Source: Candidatus Saccharimonadota bacterium (GTDB taxonomy: Bacteria; Patescibacteriota; Saccharimonadia; Saccharimonadales; Saccharimonadaceae). From it: a stretch of DNA of 64,000 nt. The stretch spans positions 1-64,000 of the forward strand of contig JAATFU010000003.1 of the NCBI GenBank assembly GCA_015655045.1, in the 5' to 3' direction. The first letter of the stretch is position 1, and the number at the start of each line of letters is the position of its first letter. A program made the translations under genes and the position numbers. This document shows, in pieces, positions 51,701 through 59,227 of the stretch. The notes under the pieces are model-generated. The model saw nothing but the letters and a program-made list of their open reading frames with translations, made no database searches and had not been told where the DNA came from.

Positions 51701-53296
51701 ATGAAACGCGCAGCACTATACGCTCGAGTCAGTACAGCTCGACAAGAACAAGAAGAAACTATCGATTCGCAGATCGCCGAAGTTAAGCAGCGTATCGATG
51801 AGGACGACGCATTTCTTACGACCGAGCGCACCTACGTCGACGAGGGCTACTCTGGTTCAATGCTCGAACGACCCTCACTCGACGCTATGCTCGACGCAGC
51901 GAAGAACAAAGAGTTCGACGTCGTCTACATTTATGATCTTGGCCGTCTGTCGCGACAGCTCTCTCACCTACTGATCGTTATCGAGCAGCTCGAAAAATAC
52001 GAATGTGAGGTCATATCACTGCACGAACGAATCACCGGAACACCAGAAGATAAGTTCTTGTTGCAGATTATGGGATCAATGCACGAATACGAACGTGCAA
52101 AGATCGCTGAACGTTTTCGTAGAGGTAAAATGTACAAAGCGCGAAGCGGAAAGATCGTCGGTTACAATGCGCCCTATGGTTACGTCTATAACAAAGAAAC
52201 CGGATCGTTTGATATTAACGAATCCGAAGCTGAGGTCGTCAGAAAGATGTTCGAGTGGGTCGCTCACGAGGGTTTATCAACCTATGGCCTAATTAACCGA
52301 CTGCACGATCAAGGCATTATGCCGCCAAAGAACAAAGACGAATACTGGAGTCGAAGCCCAATCGCACGAATCCTCAATAACGAAACATACATTGGCAAAC
52401 ATCACTTCAATAAGACCGAGTCGATACTCCCCCACAACCGCAAAGAGTCGAGCAAATATCGCAAGATTCAAAAGACCGGCCGGCGCGTCCGCTCACGCGA
52501 TGAGTGGATCGAGTTCGAGGTGCAACCTATCATTAGTAAAGAATTATTTAAGAATGTTCGTGTACAGCTTGATCGTAATTCCAAGTTCAACCCGAAGAAT
52601 CGCAAACACCAATATCTCTTAACTGGCCTAGTGAAATGCACCTGTGGCTCGAACAGAAATGGCGACGGCCCTGCCGGCAAGAAATACTATCGCTGCACAA
52701 GCAGAAATAAGTCGCACCCAATTAAGAATCATTGTACGGTCGGCGGCATAAACGTCGGCGTTGCTGATAGTGTCGTCTGGAATAAGATATCAGACCTACT
52801 AACCCGCCCAGAATTGATCCGTAACCACGCTGAAAGGTGGCTTGAACAGCAGAAAAGCATAAAGACGATCACGAATACGGAATCATTAACCGGCCGTCTT
52901 ACAGAGCTTCAGAACGAGCAGCGACGCTACGTTGAGGCCTATGGAAAAGGCCTTATGCCGGAACAACTATTCTCCGAGAAGATGAACGAAACCAACAAAC
53001 AACTCGACGCTATCAATAAAGATATTACTAATGCTTCGGTAAACAGGGGTATTCTTGCTAAGATAGATATTGAACAGCTTATTCAACGAGCTACACGAAA
53101 AATCGAAAGCCTCGAGTTCGAACAGAAGAAATATATTATCGAGCGTGTGATAGATAAGATCATCGCAAGCCCACAGGAGATTACAGTATGGGGACACTTA
53201 CCCACTCAAGCACTAGCATTCGCGGAACAGGTCAACTATGGCTCTCAGCATAGGAATTGTCGGCCTCCCAAATGTCGGGAAATCAACTCTCTTTAA
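51701..53296 (+). CDS. Large serine recombinase (integrase of the element)
   Basis: The 531-residue protein has a resolvase domain (residues 1-150) with the catalytic serine at 11 in YARVSTARQEQ, and DLGRLSRQ. A recombinase domain follows at about 160-290 (GYNAPYGYVYNKE, SRSPIARILNNETYIGKHHF). A zinc ribbon at about 306-350 has cysteines in KCTCGSN, YRCTSRN and HCTVGG, with a coiled coil after it. The last residues ([15 protein letters not shown]) are encoded by the ychF start region in another frame, so the gene overlaps ychF by 59 nt. GGGGGGTGA precedes the ATG. Confidence 0.92.
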   Translation: MKRAALYARVSTARQEQEETIDSQIAEVKQRIDEDDAFLTTERTYVDEGYSGSMLERPSLDAMLDAAKNKEFDVVYIYDLGRLSRQLSHLLIVIEQLEKYECEVISLHERITGTPEDKFLLQIMGSMHEYERAKIAERFRRGKMYKARSGKIVGYNAPYGYVYNKETGSFDINESEAEVVRKMFEWVAHEGLSTYGLINRLHDQGIMPPKNKDEYWSRSPIARILNNETYIGKHHFNKTESILPHNRKESSKYRKIQKTGRRVRSRDEWIEFEVQPIISKELFKNVRVQLDRNSKFNPKNRKHQYLLTGLVKCTCGSNRNGDGPAGKKYYRCTSRNKSHPIKNHCTVGGINVGVADSVVWNKISDLLTRPELIRNHAERWLEQQKSIKTITNTESLTGRLTELQNEQRRYVEAYGKGLMPEQLFSEKMNETNKQLDAINKDITNASVNRGILAKIDIEQLIQRATRKIESLEFEQKKYIIERVIDKIIASPQEITVWGHLPTQALAFAEQVNYGSQHRNCRPPKCREINSL

Positions 53297-54320
53297 TGCA
53301 CTCACGAATAACGACATCCTGGCAGCTAATTATCCATTCGCCACAATTGAGCCAAATACCGGCATCGTTGCCGTACCGGATGAGCGTCTCGCTCAACTTG
53401 GTAAGCTCTATAACTCTAATAAACTTATTCCTGCAACTGTTACCTTTGTTGATATTGCCGGCCTTGTAGCTGGCGCAAGCCAAGGTGAAGGCCTAGGTAA
53501 CAAATTCTTAGCTAATATCCGTCAATGCGACGCTATCATCCATATTGTCCGAGCATTTAACGATCCAGATGTGATCCATGTCTCGGATAAGGTAAGTCCG
53601 CGTGACGACATTGATATTATTAACACCGAGCTAATCCTGGCGGACATCCAGACTATTGAAACCCGTTTACCAAAGGTCGCAAAAGAAGCCAAGGCTCAAC
53701 CAACAGCCCGTGCTCACGCCAAATATCTCGAGGATCTCCTTGTTCATTTAAAATCCGGTACCCCCCTATCCGCCCTTACCTCACTCCAAACCGAGTACAT
53801 CGCAGATCTTCATTTGTTGACAGCGAAGCCAGTCATTTACGTCTTTAATGTAGATGAGGCAACCTTATTAGATGAGGCAAAAAAAGCCGAGCTGAATGCC
53901 CTCGTCTCACCTGCCCGAACAATTTTTGTATGCGCAAAGTTAGAGGAGGAGTTAAAGGGTCTGACACCTGAAGATGCAGCCGAACTCTTGGAGAGTTACG
54001 GTGTTAAAGAAACCGGACTCATGCAGCTCATTCGCGCAGCTTACGACACTCTCGGCTTACAAAGTTATCTCACAGCTGGAGTTCAAGAAGTCCGTGCCTG
54101 GACTATCAAAAAGGGTGCTACTGCTCCCCAAGCAGCCGGTGTTATCCATGGTGACTTTGAGCGCGGTTTCATTGCCGCCCAAGTAGTCGAATATCATGAT
54201 CTTATTGCGGCCGGCTCAGAAGTAGCTGCCAAGGCCGCCGGAAAAATGCGAACAGAAGGCAAAGAGTATATTATGCAGCCGGATGATGTCGTTGAGTTCC
54301 GCTTTAACGTCAGTAAGTAA
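53238..54320 (+). CDS. ychF: Redox-regulated ATPase/GTPase YchF (Obg family)
   Basis: The 360-residue protein has [15 protein letters not shown] (P-loop), [20 protein letters not shown] (G3), and the [12 protein letters not shown] region, with a TGS-like C-terminal domain ([32 protein letters not shown]). YchF/OLA1 binds ribosomes and prefers ATP. The first eight codons come from the mobile element and replace the original start left at 43866. Expression must now come from recombinase read-through or an element promoter. The coding sequence is intact. Confidence 0.96.
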   Translation: MALSIGIVGLPNVGKSTLFNALTNNDILAANYPFATIEPNTGIVAVPDERLAQLGKLYNSNKLIPATVTFVDIAGLVAGASQGEGLGNKFLANIRQCDAIIHIVRAFNDPDVIHVSDKVSPRDDIDIINTELILADIQTIETRLPKVAKEAKAQPTARAHAKYLEDLLVHLKSGTPLSALTSLQTEYIADLHLLTAKPVIYVFNVDEATLLDEAKKAELNALVSPARTIFVCAKLEEELKGLTPEDAAELLESYGVKETGLMQLIRAAYDTLGLQSYLTAGVQEVRAWTIKKGATAPQAAGVIHGDFERGFIAAQVVEYHDLIAAGSEVAAKAAGKMRTEGKEYIMQPDDVVEFRFNVSK

Positions 54321-54323
54321 GCT

Positions 54324-55070
54324 TTAGACTTTTTTGAGAGGTTTTAGTAAGTAGAACCGTTCTTGATTACCCTTCGCGCCTGCTACATCACTATCGCGTT
54401 TATCTTGAATCACAAAATAATCACGCGACCAAGTCTCAAAGTCCTTAAGAATCTGACGACGGATCGCATCGTTCTTAATAATGCCTTTATTTGTTTGATC
54501 CTTACCAGCTTCAAATTGTGGTTTCACCATAGCAACGATTTGCGTTTGCTCATTAGAGAGAAAATTATACAAATGCGGCAAGATCTCACGAAGACTAATA
54601 AACGAAACATCAATGACGATAATATCGGGTACCCCCTTCATATAATAGTCACGGATATCTGTCTTTTCATGCAGCTCTATCTTAGGATGCTTACGAAGGG
54701 ATGGATGGAGCTGGTCGGTGCCAACATCTACCGCATAAACCTTCTTTGCACCATGTCGTAGTGCATAATCAGTGAATCCGCCCGTACTGCTGCCGACATC
54801 AAGAACTACTTTAGCTTTAAACTCAAGCTTCAATATCTCCGCAACCGATAATAGCTTTAGACCTGCTCGACTGACATACTGTTCTTCGGCAGTTAACTTT
54901 AAAATATCATCTTGGTTGACAAAATGGCCTGGTTTCTTAATAATTCGACCGTTGAGTGTTACTTTCTCAAGTTTAATCCAGCTCTCGGCTTGAGATCTGG
55001 TGGGTACAAGTCCCCGACGGACTAATTCGCTATCAAGTCGCTGTTTACCCACTGACGCTCCCTGGGCCAA
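54324..55070 (-). CDS. tlyA: TlyA-family rRNA methyltransferase / hemolysin-like protein
   Basis: The 248-residue protein has an N-terminal S4 RNA-binding domain (RLDSELVRRGLVPTRSQAES, WIKLEKVTLNG) and an FtsJ-type methyltransferase domain with VVLDVGSSTGGFTDYALRHGAKKVYAVDVGTDQL. TlyA makes 2'-O-methylcytidines in rRNA in mycobacteria. It is convergent with ychF, 3 nt from its end, and lies downstream of efp. Confidence 0.88.
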   Translation of the reverse strand: MAQGASVGKQRLDSELVRRGLVPTRSQAESWIKLEKVTLNGRIIKKPGHFVNQDDILKLTAEEQYVSRAGLKLLSVAEILKLEFKAKVVLDVGSSTGGFTDYALRHGAKKVYAVDVGTDQLHPSLRKHPKIELHEKTDIRDYYMKGVPDIIVIDVSFISLREILPHLYNFLSNEQTQIVAMVKPQFEAGKDQTNKGIIKNDAIRRQILKDFETWSRDYFVIQDKRDSDVAGAKGNQERFYLLKPLKKV

Positions 55071-55095
55071 ACGGTTTCGTTAGGCCAGCCATGAC

Positions 55096-55662
55096 TTATT
55101 TCTTTCGCTCTCGGTACTCGCCTGTCGTAGTGTCTACAGAAATAACGTCACCGGTCTTGATGAATGAAGGAACTTTTACAACCAGACCCGTTTCAAGCGT
55201 TGCGTCTTTTAACACACTACTTGTCGTGTCACCCTTGCTGATGCTTTCCGCATAGGTGACCGTAAGGTACACATTCTTTGGAAGCTCAACGTTAATAATG
55301 GTGCCATTAAATGACTGGAGTGACAGAGTCTCCCCTTCTTTTAGGTATCCGGCTGACTCTTCGATAATATCGCCTGGTAGTTGAAACTGTTCAAAAGTTT
55401 CTGGATCCATAAAATGATAGTCTGTTCCATCAGTATAGAGATACTGGACAGTTTGGCTTGTCACTTCGGCCGTATCAATCTTATCTTGGCCCTTAAAGGT
55501 CTTCGGGATAACGCTTCCGTCTATCAGGTTCTTGAGCTTCACATTCACAATACTGCCGCCGCGACCCATGACCTTTTGATTATAATCAAGTACGCGAAAA
55601 GGCTTGCCATCAATCTGAACGACAACACCTTTTTTAAGATCAGTCGGCTGGTAATATGCCAT
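55096..55662 (-). CDS. efp: Elongation factor P
   Basis: EF-P relieves ribosome stalling at polyproline stretches. I place the start at ATG 55662 (MAYYQPTDLKKG), giving 188 residues; the open frame extends further back into the upstream gene but the family begins here. The tip loop reads VMGRGGSIVNVKLKNL, so the position modified by lysylation in E. coli is Arg. Domains II and III (YMDGTDYHFMDP-like YTDGTDYHFMDPETF, IDTTTGEYRERKK-like end) are complete. It follows rpsR by 4 nt. Confidence 0.94.
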   Translation of the reverse strand: MAYYQPTDLKKGVVVQIDGKPFRVLDYNQKVMGRGGSIVNVKLKNLIDGSVIPKTFKGQDKIDTAEVTSQTVQYLYTDGTDYHFMDPETFEQFQLPGDIIEESAGYLKEGETLSLQSFNGTIINVELPKNVYLTVTYAESISKGDTTSSVLKDATLETGLVVKVPSFIKTGDVISVDTTTGEYRERKK

Positions 55663-55666
55663 CAGA

Positions 55667-55870
55667 CTATCCTTGGGTAACAAATGGTAACAGGGCCAAA
55701 TGACGAGCACGCTTAATAGCGACTGCCAGTTGACGTTGTTGCTTTGCACTGAGCCCAGTTTTACCAATTGGCTCAATCTGTCCGTACATGTTAATGAATC
55801 GCTGCAGAGTTTTGACATCTTTGTAGTCAAAAAATGCGGGGGTATCTTTTTTAAATCGTTTTACTGCCAT
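55667..55870 (-). CDS. rpsR: 30S ribosomal protein S18
   Basis: The 67-residue protein starts at ATG 55870 ([19 protein letters not shown]) and has the [40 protein letters not shown] core of S18. It forms the S6-S18 heterodimer with rpsF of the same operon. The cysteines of zinc-binding S18 are absent. It is 10 nt after ssb. Confidence 0.95.
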   Translation of the reverse strand: MAVKRFKKDTPAFFDYKDVKTLQRFINMYGQIEPIGKTGLSAKQQRQLAVAIKRARHLALLPFVTQG

Positions 55871-55880
55871 AATTATTCTC

Positions 55881-56324
55881 CTAGAATGGAATCTCACTTA
55901 AATCAATTGGTTTGTCGTCGATATCTTCGATAACGACATCGTCGGTTTTGCGGCTACCTGAGCTACTTGAAGAGTTTGTTGAAGCTGCTTGAGTAGCACC
56001 ATCGCTTGGCCCATCGAGGAAGGTGACGTCAGTCGCAGTCACTTCAACATTGCTACGCTTTTTTCCTGTCTCTTTGTCGTCCCAGCTGTCCTGACGCAGA
56101 CGTCCTTGAACGAGCACACGACGACCCTTCGCGAGATACTGAACAACAAGATCACCCAGCTTCTCCCAGGCGGTTACGTTAAAGAAGTCAGCACCATCAT
56201 CTTGTCCAGCACGATCAACTGCAATGCTAAAACTCGCAATAGTTTTTCCTGTTGTGGTGGTGCGCTGCTCTGGATCACGCGTGAGACGACCCAGTAAAAT
56301 AACTTGGTTAATGCTTCGTGCCAT
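55881..56324 (-). CDS. ssb: Single-stranded DNA-binding protein
   Basis: The 147-residue OB-fold protein starts [20 protein letters not shown] and has [27 protein letters not shown] Ser/Gly-rich linker is followed by the acidic tip ending in DLSEIPF, which recruits partner proteins. It lies in the usual rpsF-ssb-rpsR order, 6 nt after rpsF. Confidence 0.96.
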   Translation of the reverse strand: MARSINQVILLGRLTRDPEQRTTTTGKTIASFSIAVDRAGQDDGADFFNVTAWEKLGDLVVQYLAKGRRVLVQGRLRQDSWDDKETGKKRSNVEVTATDVTFLDGPSDGATQAASTNSSSSSGSRKTDDVVIEDIDDKPIDLSEIPF

Positions 56325-56330
56325 ACCTCT

Positions 56331-56690
56331 TTACTCCTCTTCTACGGCGTCGTGAGACGCTCGTGTCTTAGCTTGTTGTTCTTGCTCTTCAAGTGCTTTA
56401 CGGCCCTTATGATCAACGGTTGCGAGCAAGTAACGTAGAACTTCATCGGTAATATTCAACGTATTGCTAATCTTGAGAGGTGCATCGGCAGGTAGTTCGA
56501 CGTCAAAGTAGACGTACACCGCAAAATCCTCTTTCTTGATTCGATAAGCTAATTTTTTCTTACCCCAGTTATCTTCGCGGGTGATCTTGCCACCAGCAGT
56601 CGTGATGATATTACGCACGATGGTAAGAGGTGTTTCGATATCAGCCTCAAGGTCGGGATGAATCAGAACTGTTAGTTCGTATTCTTTCAT
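56331..56690 (-). CDS. rpsF: 30S ribosomal protein S6
   Basis: The 119-residue protein has YELTVLIHPDLEADIETPLT, the GKKKLAYRIKKEDFAVYVYFD strand and an acidic tail. It is the first gene of rpsF-ssb-rpsR-efp. A promoter with a DnaA-box-like sequence in its spacer lies upstream. Confidence 0.95.
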   Translation of the reverse strand: MKEYELTVLIHPDLEADIETPLTIVRNIITTAGGKITREDNWGKKKLAYRIKKEDFAVYVYFDVELPADAPLKISNTLNITDEVLRYLLATVDHKGRKALEEQEQQAKTRASHDAVEEE

Positions 56691-56760
56691 ATTAGATTTC
56701 CTCCTCTGGAATCCGTTATGGATGCTTATAGCAGGTATAAGCCGAGTTATTAACCCTTTA

Positions 56761-56789
56761 ATTATAGCAAATTGTTGTGGATAAGTCTA
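56761..56789 (-). promoter_or_regulatory. rpsF promoter containing a DnaA-box sequence
   Basis: On the minus strand TAGACT (complement of 56784-56789), a 17-nt spacer and TATAAT (complement of 56761-56766) form the promoter. The spacer contains TTATCCACA (complement of 56774-56782), a perfect DnaA-box consensus. Confidence 0.6.
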
Positions 56790-59030
56790 GAGGTCATCGG
56801 TTGTAGGGTTGAGGTCATCGAGACTATTGATTAACACTTCGCGCGGACGAGCCCCGTCGGCCGGACCAATAATCCCCTGGTCTTCCATCGCCTCGATCAA
56901 ACGAGCTGCTCGGGCATAGCCAACCCGAAGACGGCGCTGTAGTAAGCTGGCGCTCGCCTTACCACTGTCCACCACGACACGCAAAGCATCTTTATACATA
57001 TCATCATCACTATCGGTGTCAAAGTCCATTACCACCCCACCCTTACCGTTTAACTGGACTGGCTGGCTTACCACTTCGTCGTTATACTGTGGTGGCGATT
57101 GCATGTGAAGGTGGGTTGTTATCTTCAGTACTTCATCATCAGTTACCCACGCGCCTTGAATACGTTTTGGCTTACTCATACTTGGCGTCAGAAGTAACAT
57201 ATCTCCCTGGCCGAGAAGTTTCTCAGCACCAACCTGGTCGAGGATTGTTCGACTATCAATTTGCGAGGCAACCGTAAAGGCAATACGAGCAGGAATGTTC
57301 GCCTTAATGAGACCCGTAATGACATCGACAGAAGGTCGCTGAGTAGCAAGAACAAGGTGAATCCCCACCGCTCGAGCTTTTTGAGCGAGACGTACAATCA
57401 AGGCCTCAACGTCACGAGCTGCCACCATCATCAGATCGGCTAACTCATCAATTACAATGACGATATACGGCATTGCGCCATTCTCGTGTTCTTGAGGAAT
57501 ACCGGCCTCGTCATTAATCGTCACCTTCGTGCCATTCACACGAATCTTTTGGTTATATGACTGAATATCGCGAATTTTTTGTTCGGCTAAAAGATGATAA
57601 CGTCGCTCCATCTCATTAACTGCCCACTTCAGGGCGCTAATTGTTTTATCTGGCTCCGTGATCACTGGCGTCAATAAATGCGGGATATCCTGGTATGGAG
57701 CCATCTCTACCTGCTTTGGATCAACTAGAATAAGCTTCATGTCACTAGGACTGTTACGGTATAGCAAGCTTGTAAGGAGGGCATTGATCATAACCGACTT
57801 ACCTGAGCCAGTTTGCCCAGCAATCAATAGGTGGGGCATCTTATTCAGATCACCAACTACTGCCTCACCAGAGATATCCTTACCAATTGCAAAACCGAGT
57901 GGTTCAATATCGTCTTTCCACTGTTTACTTGTCAGAATACTATACAGACGTACGTCAGCTGCACGACGATTTGGCACCTCGATTCCGACGGCTTTTTGGC
58001 CTGGAATTGGTGCTTCAATACGTAAACTTTGTGCGGCCAGATTAAGGGCAATATTGGTTTCGAGTGCCGTAATACGCGTCAACTTCACACCACTTGGCGG
58101 ACGAAGCGTGTACTGGGTCACCTTTGGACCAATGTTTGCCCCTTCCATATCGACGTCTATATTAAACTCACTCAGGGTGTCTTTAATAATTTGAGCGTTT
58201 TGTTGCACATCTCCAGCATCGGCTGGTGCCTGCTTCTTCTCGAGCAGATCAACACTTGGAGCTTTCCAGTTTGGATCACTCACAGTTACAAGCGCTGCTT
58301 GTTCCTCGGCAACCCGATCACGCGCAACACTACTCTTAAGACTCGAGAGACGGGATTGTTTCTTGTCATCACCTATCTCTGATGCGTCAAGCATTGGTAC
58401 GCCCGCGTTCAATTTGAAATGACCGATCGCTGTTGGCTTCGCCGCATCCATAGCGGCAGCATTACGCATAACTTTAACGTTGGCTTCCTGTTCACTGGTT
58501 TCGCGGCGAGATAATTCCCATAGCTTCTTAATAACCGTAATCGGTGAGACGCGAATAATAAAGAGGATAGTAATTAAAATGAGTAGCACATAAATAAATG
58601 CGGCCACACCACTGTTAACGAGTGCGAGCATGCCGCTATTAGCAAGATCACCAATGAAGCCACCCGTTGTTTTACCTTCACTGTTTTTAAGAAGACCGAA
58701 TAGGCCGGCTACCCAGACAAGCGATAGAACAGTTGCAAACTTCATAACAAATGGTAAGCGATTGTCTTCAGCCCGAAAGATCTCAACGGCGACATAGACA
58801 AAAAGAAGCGGCGCCACATAGACGGCATAGCCAATCGTTGCTAGGGCTGCCCCATGAAGCCATTCCAAGACGGGCCCGCCAGCATTAAACCAAGCAATCA
58901 CAAACATAATCGACAATGCGATAAGGAACACTGCCCCTACCTGTGACCAGAACCCACTTGGCAAACTATGTTGCGGCGTCTGGCGAACCGGAGCTTTCTT
59001 TTTGCGAGAGTATTTTTTCTTTTTTGCCAT
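56787..59030 (-). CDS. ftsK: DNA translocase FtsK/SpoIIIE
   Basis: The 747-residue protein has about four N-terminal membrane helices (residues 25-165). A linker is followed by the RecA-like motor with Walker A AGQTGSGKSVMI, Walker B IVIVIDELADLMM and ATQRPSVDVITG. The C-terminal gamma winged helix (SGKASASLLQRRLRVGYARAARLIEAMEDQGIIG) recognises oriented DNA sites. It moves chromosome termini through the septum, working with a Xer recombinase such as that at 28546. A consensus promoter lies upstream. Confidence 0.96.
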   Translation of the reverse strand: MAKKKKYSRKKKAPVRQTPQHSLPSGFWSQVGAVFLIALSIMFVIAWFNAGGPVLEWLHGAALATIGYAVYVAPLLFVYVAVEIFRAEDNRLPFVMKFATVLSLVWVAGLFGLLKNSEGKTTGGFIGDLANSGMLALVNSGVAAFIYVLLILITILFIIRVSPITVIKKLWELSRRETSEQEANVKVMRNAAAMDAAKPTAIGHFKLNAGVPMLDASEIGDDKKQSRLSSLKSSVARDRVAEEQAALVTVSDPNWKAPSVDLLEKKQAPADAGDVQQNAQIIKDTLSEFNIDVDMEGANIGPKVTQYTLRPPSGVKLTRITALETNIALNLAAQSLRIEAPIPGQKAVGIEVPNRRAADVRLYSILTSKQWKDDIEPLGFAIGKDISGEAVVGDLNKMPHLLIAGQTGSGKSVMINALLTSLLYRNSPSDMKLILVDPKQVEMAPYQDIPHLLTPVITEPDKTISALKWAVNEMERRYHLLAEQKIRDIQSYNQKIRVNGTKVTINDEAGIPQEHENGAMPYIVIVIDELADLMMVAARDVEALIVRLAQKARAVGIHLVLATQRPSVDVITGLIKANIPARIAFTVASQIDSRTILDQVGAEKLLGQGDMLLLTPSMSKPKRIQGAWVTDDEVLKITTHLHMQSPPQYNDEVVSQPVQLNGKGGVVMDFDTDSDDDMYKDALRVVVDSGKASASLLQRRLRVGYARAARLIEAMEDQGIIGPADGARPREVLINSLDDLNPTTDDL

Positions 59031-59074
59031 AATCTATCTTATTATAAGCGTTTTAAGCGCCGTTTAATAGTTAT

Positions 59075-59103
59075 ATTATAGCAAAATTTACTACATTTTG
59101 CAA
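59075..59103 (-). promoter_or_regulatory. ftsK promoter
   Basis: On the minus strand TTGCAA (59098-59103), a 17-nt spacer and TATAAT (complement of 59075-59080) precede ftsK. Confidence 0.75.
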
Positions 59104-59177
59104 GAGGCTTATGGCTATATAACACTCCGTACTTCCTTTAAATAGTGACAGAACTTCGCGACGTAAGGTCTATACAC

Positions 59178-59207
59178 AAAAACCTCGCTGTTGAAGGCGA
59201 GGTTTTT
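59178..59207 (-). terminator. RNase J gene terminator
   Basis: AAAAACCTCG pairs with CGAGGTTTTT (59198-59207) around CTGTTGAAGG, 20 nt after the RNase J stop on the minus strand. Confidence 0.85.
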
Positions 59208-59227
59208 ATTAGGCTAATCCCGAAAAA

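Larger units (their letters stand above)
43887..53260. mobile_element. Serine-recombinase integrative element inserted in ychF codon 8 (about 9.4 kb)
   Basis: The left boundary is the GT of the Val codon at 43887-43888, after the orphaned ychF start. The right boundary is the corresponding GT at 53259-53260 in intact ychF, directly after the recombinase gene. A two-base GT crossover fits large serine recombinases, which leave no long direct repeats. Contents are a two-gene unknown unit, a HEPN-like pair, a RloC-like ATPase with a small partner, an XRE regulator with a divergent unknown gene, three small or unknown genes and the recombinase. No replication or conjugation gene is seen. Confidence 0.85.

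Noticed and set aside
43978-53296. Alternative genetic code (TGA as Gly) as in SR1/Gracilibacteria
   Set aside because: Genes end normally at TGA and conserved proteins show no internal TGA.
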